Positions 38,672 to 46,823 of a DNA stretch of 64,000 nt are shown piece after piece. Numbering within the stretch: the first letter of the stretch is position 1; each line of letters starts with the position of its first letter. Origin of the DNA: Campylobacter concisus (GTDB taxonomy: Bacteria > Campylobacterota > Campylobacteria > Campylobacterales > Campylobacteraceae); the NCBI RefSeq assembly GCF_003048675.2, contig NZ_CP060707.1, positions 434,001 to 498,000 of the forward strand, written 5' to 3'. A program made the position numbers and the translations under genes. Below the pieces are notes generated by a model. It was not told the DNA's origin. It saw nothing but the letters and a program-made list of their open reading frames with translations, and ran no database searches.

Positions 38672-39657
38672 CACTTCTCCTTTATAGGTAAATTTATACA
38701 AAATGTCTTTGGCTCAAGGGTTATCTCTATGCTGCCCTTGTGTGCCTCGATGATCTGCAAGCAAAGGTGCAGTCCTAGGCCATTGCCCTTTAGTTTGCTC
38801 GTCTTAAACGGCTCAAAGACGATGTTTTCATTTTTTATAGAAACTCCGCTGTCATAGACTATAAATTTATGTTCATTTGGCGTCTTTTCGTAGCTTAGTC
38901 TCACCACACCTTCGTCGTTTTCGTCCTCTTCGATGGCGTCTATGGCGTTAAATAAAATGTTTTGAAAGACCATCGCGATGAGGTCAAAGTCGCCACTATA
39001 AAGGGCGTCAGGGAAATTTAGCTCAAAATTTATATCTTTTGAATACTCATAAAATTTAAGCGCCTCCTCGCACTCGCTTTTGATATCTAAAAAGTTAAAT
39101 TCCCTTGGCGTGATACTAAGCCCTTTTGTAAAAAGAAGTGTGGCTTTGATGATGCGCTCAACACGCCAGATCCCCTTTTGTATCTGCTCGACGATAGGCA
39201 AAATTTTTGGCTCAGCCCTTTTTAAAAGCGTGGAGTTTAGAAGCGAGATAGAGCCTATGGGGTTTCTTATCTCGTGAGCTAGGTGCGCTGCTACTTGACC
39301 CATCGAGGCTAGGCGCTCGGTGCGTTTTTCTTGCGTTATGTCAGTAGCAGAGATGATCTTTTTATCGTCTTTGACCACCTTTTTTACTAGATAAATTTGT
39401 GAGCCAAAATTTAGCTCGCCCTCATCTTTTGGGATGAAATTTAGCGCTTTGCCAAGCTTTTGCGCCTCTGAGTTTTGTAAGAAAATTTCATCATTTTCAT
39501 CAAGCACCCAAATGGCATTTGGCAAAATTTCCACGATATCTTTTATAAAACCTTGCAAGCTCATATAAGAAGCGGTCAAATTTTTATACTCACGCTCTAT
39601 CAGATAGGTCTGCTCTATTAGGCTTTTTAGGCCATTTTGTATATCGATATCACTCAC
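38671..39657 (-). CDS. flgS: Sensor histidine kinase FlgS
   Basis: 328 residues, soluble. An N-terminal coiled and PAS-like region (residues 1-105) is followed by the phosphoacceptor His128 in AAHLAHEIRNPIGS and an HATPase domain (NILFNAIDAIEEDE, SKLKGNGLGLHLCLQI). In Campylobacter FlgS phosphorylates FlgR, driving sigma-54 genes for the middle flagellum after the export gate is built. It overlaps the upstream gene by 4 nt (ATGA). Confidence 0.9.
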   Translation of the reverse strand: MSDIDIQNGLKSLIEQTYLIEREYKNLTASYMSLQGFIKDIVEILPNAIWVLDENDEIFLQNSEAQKLGKALNFIPKDEGELNFGSQIYLVKKVVKDDKKIISATDITQEKRTERLASMGQVAAHLAHEIRNPIGSISLLNSTLLKRAEPKILPIVEQIQKGIWRVERIIKATLLFTKGLSITPREFNFLDIKSECEEALKFYEYSKDINFELNFPDALYSGDFDLIAMVFQNILFNAIDAIEEDENDEGVVRLSYEKTPNEHKFIVYDSGVSIKNENIVFEPFKTSKLKGNGLGLHLCLQIIEAHKGSIEITLEPKTFCINLPIKEK

Positions 39658-40487
39658 AGCAACTCCTCATAATCTTTTATCTCATAAAGCCTAAGTCGCT
39701 CATCTTTTAAGCCCAAAAGCTCGTTGCTAAAGCCACTTTTTGAAAAAAGTGCCACGATATCAGGCTTTATGCCAAGTCTTTCGCACTTGTGAAGGACTAA
39801 ATTTAAGACATTTTTACAAATTTTTCGTTCTTTATACTTTGCTTCGCCGACTATTATCTTGCCATTTATGCTAAAAAGCATGTCTAGCTCTATATTTTTG
39901 CTCCAAAATGAGCTTAGCAAAATGCCATCAAGCCCAAGCTTTTTAGCCATTAGCTCGCCGCTTAAAAGCTCAAAGCCAAGGCTCGCGTACTCGTCAAATT
40001 CTTTTCTTATAAGCTCTAAAATTTCCTCACTCCTGCCCTCTTTTAAAAGGCTTAAATTTGGCTCGATAAATCTAAACCAAAACCTTGAAAAATGGCTATT
40101 GAAGTGAATTTTATCCTCTATCTTATAAGCTCGCTCACTTTTTTTTAAAATTTGACGTTTGTTTTTTACTCGTGGCTTTTCTTTGCTCTTTTCAAGCACT
40201 AAAAAATCCTTACTAAAAAGCTTTGCATAGACCCTATTTGTCATGCTTTGGGGCAAAATTTTATTTACGCTAAATTTCTTTCTGTCGCTTCTAGCAAGCT
40301 TAATGAGAGCCATTTTGATGGCCTCGTCGCTATCCTCGTCAAAGTAAAACCTAGCCATCAAATTTTTATAATCATCTAAAATTTCAGCCCTAATCGCCTC
40401 AAAAACATCGTAGTATGAGCCCTTTAATAAAAAGTCATCAAAAACAAGATGAAATTTTATAACTTCAGCAATACCAAGGTGCTTCAT
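39654..40487 (-). CDS. DUF234-like protein with PD-(D/E)XK nuclease-like C-terminus
   Basis: 277 residues. The middle (FNSHFSRFWFRFIEPN) and the end (ELDMLF, then IVGEAKYKER) match the C-terminal DUF234 part of archaeal/bacterial DEXX-box ATPases. The Asp and Glu-x-Lys are spaced like a PD-(D/E)XK nuclease core. The usual N-terminal AAA+ ATPase is missing; a helical segment with winged-helix character takes its place. It is first of the three-gene flgS transcript. Biological role unknown. Confidence 0.75.
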   Translation of the reverse strand: MKHLGIAEVIKFHLVFDDFLLKGSYYDVFEAIRAEILDDYKNLMARFYFDEDSDEAIKMALIKLARSDRKKFSVNKILPQSMTNRVYAKLFSKDFLVLEKSKEKPRVKNKRQILKKSERAYKIEDKIHFNSHFSRFWFRFIEPNLSLLKEGRSEEILELIRKEFDEYASLGFELLSGELMAKKLGLDGILLSSFWSKNIELDMLFSINGKIIVGEAKYKERKICKNVLNLVLHKCERLGIKPDIVALFSKSGFSNELLGLKDERLRLYEIKDYEELL

Positions 40488-40597
40488 CCGCTCAAATGTC
40501 GATTTTATGGCTAAAATTTCGTATCCTTTGTGTGGCGGATTGTAGCATATTTTTAGAAAATTTTAATTATAATCACGCAAAAACTAAAAGGCTAAAG

Positions 40598-41926
40598 TTG
40601 GTAAATTTAGAGCACATTAGAAGAGATATTATTTTAAAAAAAGGGATACATTACTTCGACTACACCGCCTCTGGGCTTGCGTATAAGCCTATCGAGGACG
40701 AGGTCGCTGATATCTTAAAAACCTACGCCAACACCCACTCGCTAACATCCTCAAATGCCTATAAAACGCAGCTTTTGTATGATAGCGCTAGAAGCGAGCT
40801 AAAGCGATTTTTAGGGCTTGATGATAGCTTTTATCTCATAGCCACAGGATACGGTGCCACTGGTGCGATCAAGAAATTTCAAGAGCTTTTGGGGCTTTAC
40901 GTGCCTCCAGCTGCCAAAAGAAGGTTTGATCTAAAGCCAAACAACGACTCGCCCCTAGTCATACTTGGCCCTTATGAGCACCACTCAAATGAGATCAGCT
41001 TTAAAGAGGCGCTTTGCGAGGTTGAGCGCATAAGGCTTGCAAAAGACGGCAGCATCGACCTGTCTCACTTGGAGCAAATTTTAAAGATAAATGCAGGGCG
41101 CGAGATCATCGCTAGCTTTAGCGCAGCCTCAAACGTCACAGGCGTCATAAGCGACTACAAGCAAATTTACACGCTTGTTAAGAAATTTGGCGGCATCGTG
41201 GCATTTGACGTGGCGAGCCTTAGCGCATATGCAAATTTAGACTGCGACTACTTTGACGCTCTTTTTATCTCGCCGCATAAGCTTCTTGGCGGAGTTGGCA
41301 GCTGTGGGCTACTGGCAATCAAAAAAGTGCTAGCAAATGACGATGTGCCAAGCTTTGCAGGTGGCGGCACGGTAAGCTATGTGAGCAAAAACTACCATAT
41401 ATTTTTAAAGGATCAAGAGGCACTTGAAGAGGCTGGCACACCGCCTATTTTGGGGCTTATACGTGCAAATTTAGCCTACAGACTAAGAGAAGAGATAGGA
41501 CTTGCTACCATCTATGAAAACGAGAGTGAGCTTAGCGAATACTTTTGTCAAAGACTAAGAGAGATCCCAGAGCTAGTTAGCTACTGCCCAGCAAATTTAA
41601 AGCGTCTTGCGATATTTTCATTTAATGTAAAAAACGTAGCTCCATATGAGCTTTCAAAAATTTTAAGCAAAGAGTATGGCATACAAACACGTGCTGGCTG
41701 CTCGTGCGCGGGCTCATACGGACACGACCTTTTGGGGCTAAAAGAGGATCCAAATTTCACCCACAAGCCAGGCTGGGTGAGGGTCAGCCTTCACTATACG
41801 CATACCTTTGAAGATATTGATTATTTGGTGAGTGCGATCAAGAAAAGTATCGAGAAATACGCACTTTCGTGGCAGGTCAAAGACCCTTTTGACGTAAAAG
41901 AGATAAGTGGGTGTGTGGGTGAATAA
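40598..41926 (+). CDS. Class V aminotransferase (cysteine desulfurase-like)
   Basis: 443 residues if started at TTG 40598; the frame is open to 40496 but the extra residues overlap the divergent promoter region. PLP enzyme: YFDYTASGLAYKP at the start, the Schiff-base lysine in ISPHKLLGG, GGTVSYV, and a Cys-rich loop AGCSCAGSYG that resembles the sulfur-accepting cysteine loop of NifS/SufS relatives. Substrate not determined. It overlaps thiD, so sulfur supply for thiamine is one possibility (inference). Confidence 0.85.
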   Translation: MVNLEHIRRDIILKKGIHYFDYTASGLAYKPIEDEVADILKTYANTHSLTSSNAYKTQLLYDSARSELKRFLGLDDSFYLIATGYGATGAIKKFQELLGLYVPPAAKRRFDLKPNNDSPLVILGPYEHHSNEISFKEALCEVERIRLAKDGSIDLSHLEQILKINAGREIIASFSAASNVTGVISDYKQIYTLVKKFGGIVAFDVASLSAYANLDCDYFDALFISPHKLLGGVGSCGLLAIKKVLANDDVPSFAGGGTVSYVSKNYHIFLKDQEALEEAGTPPILGLIRANLAYRLREEIGLATIYENESELSEYFCQRLREIPELVSYCPANLKRLAIFSFNVKNVAPYELSKILSKEYGIQTRAGCSCAGSYGHDLLGLKEDPNFTHKPGWVRVSLHYTHTFEDIDYLVSAIKKSIEKYALSWQVKDPFDVKEISGCVGE

Positions 41927-42671
41927 AAAAAATGTTTTGATAGTTGCTGGAAGCGACAGCGTCGGCGGTGCAGGAGTGCAGGCGGATATAAAAAGTTGCG
42001 AGGCGTTTGGTTGCTTTAGCGCAAGCGTCATCACAGCCGTGACCGCACAAAATACAAATGGCGTTAGCAGCGTGCTTGCGATGCCAGCAAGTATGGTGAA
42101 AGCTCAGTTTGAGATGGTGCTAGCTGAGCTTGACATAGACGCTGTGAAGGTTGGCATGCTCTTTAACGAGGAGATAATAACCGTTGTAAGCGCGTTTTTA
42201 AAGGAGTTAAGAGCTAAAAATGTGCCAGTTGTGATAGACCCAGTTTGTGTGGCAAAGTCAGGTGCGAAACTGCTTGAAGATGGAGCGATAAAAGCACTAA
42301 AAGAGCTTTTAAACCTAGCAAGTGTCGCCACGCCAAATGTAGATGAGGCTAGGATTTTGGGCATTGACTTTGCAAATTTGCCTTGCGATATGGTGCTAAA
42401 GCGAACGAAGGTTGATGAAATTTGCGAGGATACGCTCTATCTAAAAGGTGGCGAAGTGATGAAATTTAGCGAGGAGCTTTTTGAGCCAAAGGTGATGCAT
42501 GGGGCTGGATGTAGCTTCTCAAGCTCGCTAGCGGCTATTTTAGCGCAGCAAAGTGATCTAGTAAGCGCCATAAAAATGGCTAAAAAATTTGTGGCAAATG
42601 GGATAAAAAATGCTCATAAAAGTAAATTTGGCGCACGGCTTATAAACCATAAAGCGGGGCTTAATGGCTGA
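41907..42671 (+). CDS. thiD: Hydroxymethylpyrimidine/phosphomethylpyrimidine kinase
   Basis: 254 residues from a GTG; another in-frame GTG at 41919 is equally possible. Ribokinase-fold enzyme making HMP-pyrophosphate for thiamine. Landmarks are AGSDSVGGAGVQADIK, VITAVTAQNTNGV, VIDPVCVAKSG, ATPNVDEA and the catalytic HGAGCSFSSSLAA. It overlaps the aminotransferase and thiE genes, so all three are co-translated. No TPP riboswitch is upstream. Confidence 0.93.
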   Translation: MGVWVNKKNVLIVAGSDSVGGAGVQADIKSCEAFGCFSASVITAVTAQNTNGVSSVLAMPASMVKAQFEMVLAELDIDAVKVGMLFNEEIITVVSAFLKELRAKNVPVVIDPVCVAKSGAKLLEDGAIKALKELLNLASVATPNVDEARILGIDFANLPCDMVLKRTKVDEICEDTLYLKGGEVMKFSEELFEPKVMHGAGCSFSSSLAAILAQQSDLVSAIKMAKKFVANGIKNAHKSKFGARLINHKAGLNG

Positions 42672-43275
42672 AATTTACGCTATTAGTGACGATGTGCTAA
42701 TGCCTGAAAATTTGGCTTTGGAGTACACAAGAGAGATTTTGGAGTGCGGGGTTAAATTTTTTCAGTTTAGGTCAAAAAAAGCGGTCAAAAACGAGAAGCT
42801 TGCGAGTGAAATTTTAAATTTATGTGAGAAATTTGGCGCGAAATTTATCGTAAATGACGATGTCAAATTTGCTAAAAAGATAGGCGCAAAGGCCGTTCAT
42901 CTAGGCAAAGACGATGAGGGCATAAAAGAGGCGTTTGAGATTTTAGGCAAAGACGCATACGTTGGCGTTAGCTGCTATAACGATATAAATTTAGCTATAA
43001 ATGCTGCTAAAAACGGGGCCAGCTACGTCGCTTTTGGCTCAGTTTTCGCAAGCCCCACAAAGCCAAATGCCCCAAAATGCGACCTTGAAGTAGTTAGAGA
43101 GACAAAGCAAATTTTAAACCTACCTGTTTGCGTGATAGGTGGCATAAATGAGACAAATATCGGCTCACTCTCCTATGCAAATCCCGATCTCATCGCCGTC
43201 ATCTCAGCGATCTACAAAGATCGCAACATCAAAGAAAATATCAAAAATTTACAAAAACTTGTTAAAATTTTTTAA
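42664..43275 (+). CDS. thiE: Thiamine-phosphate synthase
   Basis: 203 residues, TIM barrel. It joins HMP-PP and thiazole phosphate. Motifs are QFRSKKAVKNEKL, FIVNDDVKFAKKIGAKAVHLGKDD, VGVSCYN, FGSVFASPTKP, and VCVIGGINETNI. It overlaps thiD by 8 nt. Confidence 0.93.
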   Translation: MAEIYAISDDVLMPENLALEYTREILECGVKFFQFRSKKAVKNEKLASEILNLCEKFGAKFIVNDDVKFAKKIGAKAVHLGKDDEGIKEAFEILGKDAYVGVSCYNDINLAINAAKNGASYVAFGSVFASPTKPNAPKCDLEVVRETKQILNLPVCVIGGINETNIGSLSYANPDLIAVISAIYKDRNIKENIKNLQKLVKIF

Positions 43276-43329
43276 ATTTTTGCTTGATAAATATTTTGTA
43301 TGACTTGATGTTAAAAAGAAAAAATTAGT

Positions 43330-43335
43330 TATAAT
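43330..43335 (+). promoter_or_regulatory. Probable -10 box of the lipoprotein gene
   Basis: TATAAT, 32 nt before the lipoprotein start, in the 91-nt gap after thiE. Confidence 0.5.
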
Positions 43336-43366
43336 TTAGTTTTTATTTTACTTTTAAGGAAAAGAT

Positions 43367-44119
43367 ATGAGATGCAAATTTTCTATTATTCTAACAGGGG
43401 TTTTGCTATTAGGATGCGGTGATGATAATGTAAATACTGTTAAAAATTACACCTTTCCTCAAGATAAGTCAATGACAGTAGGTACGGCCATAGATGGATA
43501 TATAGAGTGTGCCAAGGTTGATTGGAAGGATGCTAGTACAAAAGACCTAAAGCTTGTAAGTGCTACATGCGAGATCAAAAAAGAGCTAATAGAAGCTGAA
43601 AACAAGGAGGTGCAGGCAAAATATGAGGAAGCCTTGCAAAAGGCAAAAGAAGAACAAGCGCAAAAATTAGAAAAGGCTATTGGTGATGTTTTGGAAAATA
43701 CCAATAATCTTGACAAAGAGAGTGTTCTAAAGATAGCAAATGAGTTTTGTGAATACGATATCTCAAAAAAAGATCAAGCACCGATATTCCCAAAAGTTAT
43801 ATGTGATGAAGAAAAATTAAATACAAAAGCTAAGGAAATTTTTAAAGAGCCTCATAGTAAAGCACTTGGCGAGCTTGCAACAAAGATGAACTTTAAACAC
43901 TTGCTTGAAGATCTGAAATTTGTTGCACAATATTCTAAAGAAGAGCCAGATGTCCGATTTTATAATCAAAGACCAGAAGAGATAAAAGATAAAAAAATAC
44001 AAGTCATGTTTGTTGTAAACACAGATAAAACGGTAAATATACAAAAGATAGCACTTTATGTTGATGGTCAAGCCAAAGAACTTGGACGTTACTTTATAGG
44101 AAATTTTTATAAAAGATGA
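43367..44119 (+). CDS. Putative lipoprotein of unknown function
   Basis: 250 residues. A short signal ends in a lipobox LLLGC (Cys17), so the protein should be membrane-anchored. Residues 35-75 (VGTAIDGYIECAKVDWKDAS and SATCEIKKEL) hold a cysteine-pair module, followed by a Glu/Lys/Ala coiled coil (about 75-105) and two more cysteines (EFCEYD, VICDEE). The C-terminus is mixed alpha/beta. I recognise no named family. The base composition is more AT-rich than its neighbours and it adjoins the repeat region, suggesting an accessory gene. Confidence 0.75.
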   Translation: MRCKFSIILTGVLLLGCGDDNVNTVKNYTFPQDKSMTVGTAIDGYIECAKVDWKDASTKDLKLVSATCEIKKELIEAENKEVQAKYEEALQKAKEEQAQKLEKAIGDVLENTNNLDKESVLKIANEFCEYDISKKDQAPIFPKVICDEEKLNTKAKEIFKEPHSKALGELATKMNFKHLLEDLKFVAQYSKEEPDVRFYNQRPEEIKDKKIQVMFVVNTDKTVNIQKIALYVDGQAKELGRYFIGNFYKR

Positions 44120-44163
44120 TTTGACTTTAGCTTTGCAAATTTTTAAAGTTTATTTGCTTATCA

Positions 44164-44216
44164 CTTAGCTCAAATTTTAGAGAAGAAATTACTTGTTCAC
44201 GAAATTTTAAAATTTG
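44164..44216 (+). repeat. Dispersed intergenic repeat, partial copy C
   Basis: Matches the right half of copies A and B (CTTAGCTCAAATTTTAGAG to AAAATTTG) with about five differences. Traces of the left end lie just upstream, as if the centre had been deleted. Confidence 0.75.
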
Positions 44217-44239
44217 CTATAAATTTTCTCACATAAAAC

Positions 44240-44267
44240 GCATGCGACGCAAAGCGCTATCGCATGC
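44240..44267. repeat. Inverted repeat, 8-bp arms
   Basis: GCATGCGA and TCGCATGC flank a 12-nt loop that itself contains CGC-AAA-GCG. Confidence 0.6.
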
Positions 44268-44302
44268 ACCTCTAACGTGCGAGGGGTTTGGGGGATTTAA
44301 AA

Positions 44303-44383
44303 GGGGGGGGGGATAAGGGGACAGCCTCGTGTCTGCCATGCAGTTGCGAGCTCGCGAAGCAAAATTTAAGTCCCCTTATCCCC
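44303..44383. repeat. G10 tract within a 14-bp inverted repeat
   Basis: Ten consecutive G (44303-44312) run into GGGGATAAGGGGAC (44309-44322). This pairs perfectly with GTCCCCTTATCCCC (44370-44383) across a 47-nt loop, which contains the 10-bp palindrome GCGAGCTCGC (44346-44355). Homopolymeric G tracts are the usual phase-variable elements in Campylobacter, but this one is not inside a gene. Confidence 0.85.
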
Positions 44384-44425
44384 ATTTTGAATAAAAAGAA
44401 ATTTACAAATTTAATCAAGCTGTTC

Positions 44426-44543
44426 TTGCAAATTTTTGAAATTCCATTCACTCGCAAGAGTTGACTACTAAAATTTGGCTTCACTTACAGCTTAGCTCAA
44501 ATTTTAGAGCCGAAATTACTCGTTCATGAAATTTTAAAATTTG
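44426..44543 (+). repeat. Dispersed 118-bp intergenic repeat, copy B
   Basis: Nearly identical to 32756-32872 and in the same orientation, about 11.7 kb away. Differences cluster near the left end. Confidence 0.9.
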
Positions 44544-44692
44544 CCAGAGTTTTTTATAAATTTATACATTTTGAGCAGATTTTAAAAGTTTACTTACTCG
44601 CCTTAATAACTTACTAAATTTAGAAGCGTGATATGCCAGCTCTAATTTTAAAATTTGCTACGACGATTATTGTTGATTAAAAACGCATGAGC

Positions 44693-45799
44693 TTAAAATT
44701 TAAATTTCACTGAGCGGTAGGTCTGATCAAACCTAAATGTTAGCAAATTTTGCAGTATCCCAAAAAGTACCATGAAGGTGACAAAGCTGCTTCCGCCGTA
44801 GCTAAAAAACGGCAGTGGCACGCCAACAACCGGCGCAAATCCGATCGTCATCGAGACATTTACTCCCACATAAACAAAGATGAGCGCGGCTATGCCAGTG
44901 GCGGTCACCTGCGTGAAATAATCATTCTTAAGCCCGTAGTTTAGGCTAAGTAAGTGCGTTATAAGCGCTCCATAAAGTCCCAGCAAAAGAAGTGCGCCAT
45001 AAAAGCCAAAACGCTCGATATTATAAGCAAAGATGAAGTCACTTGTGGCAATTGGCAAAAATTTAAAGTGCGTCTGCGTAGCCTCATCTTTTGGCTTGCC
45101 TTTTAGCCCGCCGCTACCTATGGCGATGATGCTTTGCTTTACGTGGTAGCTTGGCTCTTCGGCGATGAAGTCGTGGATCCTCTTTTTTTGATAATCATGC
45201 AAATTTTCATACAAAACCGGCGCGGAAAAGCCTATGGCAAGGATGATACAGATCCAAATTTTCTTATTTACGCCGATTACAAAAAGGATGGTGTAGCCAA
45301 CTATCAAAAGTATGAGCGCGGTGCCAAGATCAGGCTCTTTCATGATGAGCGCAAATGGCAAAAGTATGTAAAAACTAAGCCTTAAAAAGTCTTTTAGCCC
45401 GTATCCATCGACTTCTGGTGGGCGCTGCTTAACTAGATAGGCTAGCATCAGCAAAAAAGCTGGCTTCATGAGCTCTGATGGCTGAAGTGTGAAGTGAACG
45501 AATGGAATTTCCAGCCAGCGTTTGGCTCCAAGCTTGCTAACACCAAAGATATCGACGCTTAAAAGCAGCACGATGCAAACCCAGTAAAACATCGGAATGA
45601 TCCAGTCGATGCGCCTAATAGGCAGCAAAAATGCTATGAAAAATGAGACAAATCCTATGCCAAAATACACAAGCTGTTTGTTTGCTAAAACGTCGTTTGC
45701 TTCGGAAACTAGGATGTATGAGATGGCTATGATTGGGATTATTAAAAACGGCTGAATAAAATCAAAATGTGTTAAAATACGCCGATCTAGTTTTATCAA
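44693..45799 (-). CDS. mrdB: Rod-shape-determining protein RodA (peptidoglycan glycosyltransferase)
   Basis: 368 residues, about ten membrane helices, SEDS family. It polymerises lipid II with its partner penicillin-binding protein during side-wall growth. Landmarks are GAKRWLEIPF, FTLQPSELMKPAFLLML, KEPDLGTALILL, QKKRIHDFI, QSIIAIGSGGLKGK, and PVVGVPLPFFSYGGSS. It is read away from rluA, with promoter sequence shared in the overlap near 45800. Confidence 0.95.
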   Translation of the reverse strand: MIKLDRRILTHFDFIQPFLIIPIIAISYILVSEANDVLANKQLVYFGIGFVSFFIAFLLPIRRIDWIIPMFYWVCIVLLLSVDIFGVSKLGAKRWLEIPFVHFTLQPSELMKPAFLLMLAYLVKQRPPEVDGYGLKDFLRLSFYILLPFALIMKEPDLGTALILLIVGYTILFVIGVNKKIWICIILAIGFSAPVLYENLHDYQKKRIHDFIAEEPSYHVKQSIIAIGSGGLKGKPKDEATQTHFKFLPIATSDFIFAYNIERFGFYGALLLLGLYGALITHLLSLNYGLKNDYFTQVTATGIAALIFVYVGVNVSMTIGFAPVVGVPLPFFSYGGSSFVTFMVLFGILQNLLTFRFDQTYRSVKFKF

Positions 45800-45851
45800 G
45801 AAGCAAACCTTGTTTTTTGGGCTAGATTATATCACAAACAAGGCTTTGATT

Positions 45852-46823
45852 TTGGTTAAATTTAATGTTTCAAATAGCTCAAGACTCGACGTTGCAGTGG
45901 CACAGGAGCTTCAAATTTCACGTAATCAAGCTTTAAATTTGATAAAAGACTCTCTTGTAAGCGTAAATTTAAAACCAGTCTCAAAACCAAGTTTTATTTT
46001 AAACGAAAACGACGAAATTTGCGTAAATTTTGCCCCAAAAAAAGAGGTGCAAAACGAGTACGAAGTAAATTTTGACATCCCTATCATCTATGAAGACGAC
46101 GATCTCATAGTGCTAAATAAACCCCCGCAAATCGTCGTCCACCAAGCTCCAAGCGTCAAAGAGGCGACACTTGTTGAGTGGCTAAACAAAAAGGGCTTTA
46201 TGCTCTCAAATTTAAACGGCGACGTAAGAGCTGGCATCGTCCACCGCCTAGATAAGGGCACGAGCGGCGCTATCGTCGTTGCTAAAAACAACTTCGCCCA
46301 CGCCAAACTTAGCGAGCAGCTAAGTGATAAGAGCATGGGACGAATTTATCTAGCGCTTACCGACTTGCCCCTAAAAGAGGACGTCATCATCGATAAGCCA
46401 ATCGGCAGAAACCCAAACAACCGCCTAAAAAAAGCGATCGTCGCGGACGCTAAATTTGCCAAAAGCGCCTTTGTAAATTTGTTAAGCGAAGGCGGAGTAA
46501 ATTTGATAGCAGCAAAGCTTTTTACAGGCAGGACACATCAGATAAGAGTGCATCTTGCTAGCATAAATCGCCACATTTTAGGCGATGATTTATACGGATT
46601 TAAGAGCCAAGGCGATAAAATAAGCAGGGTTATGCTTCACGCTTATATGCTCTATTTTATCCATCCACGAACTGGTAAAAGGGTAGAATTTATCGCAAAA
46701 ACGTATGATGACTTTAACCAAATAATTTACAAAAAAATTCCCAAGGAGATTTTTGATGAAAAAATTTGCCCTACGCATATTGACACCATTTTTAGTAGCT
46801 TTCTTAGCGGGATGCGGCTCTAG
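45852..46823 (+). CDS. RluA-family pseudouridine synthase
   Basis: About 323 residues if started at TTG 45852; the frame opens at TTG 45810. An S4 RNA-binding domain (RLDVAVAQELQISRNQALNLI) is followed by the synthase domain with the catalytic aspartate in HRLDKGTSG and GRTHQIRVHL. It modifies 23S rRNA or tRNA uridines. The last 20 or so residues are read through the start of flpA, a 68-nt overlap that is long for this genome. Confidence 0.9.
   Translation: MVKFNVSNSSRLDVAVAQELQISRNQALNLIKDSLVSVNLKPVSKPSFILNENDEICVNFAPKKEVQNEYEVNFDIPIIYEDDDLIVLNKPPQIVVHQAPSVKEATLVEWLNKKGFMLSNLNGDVRAGIVHRLDKGTSGAIVVAKNNFAHAKLSEQLSDKSMGRIYLALTDLPLKEDVIIDKPIGRNPNNRLKKAIVADAKFAKSAFVNLLSEGGVNLIAAKLFTGRTHQIRVHLASINRHILGDDLYGFKSQGDKISRVMLHAYMLYFIHPRTGKRVEFIAKTYDDFNQIIYKKIPKEIFDEKICPTHIDTIFSSFLSGMRL

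Larger units (their letters stand above)
44120..44692. other. 573-nt noncoding stretch with repeats, hairpins and a G10 tract
   Basis: No supported gene lies between the lipoprotein gene and the convergent rodA. From left to right it holds a partial dispersed repeat, a short hairpin, a poly-G hairpin, a full dispersed repeat and, near 44581-44623, a degenerate relative of the repeat's left part. Confidence 0.8.

Noticed and set aside
40480-40600. Possible TPP riboswitch before the aminotransferase-thiD-thiE genes
   Set aside because: The conserved CTGAGA and ACCTGA elements are absent.
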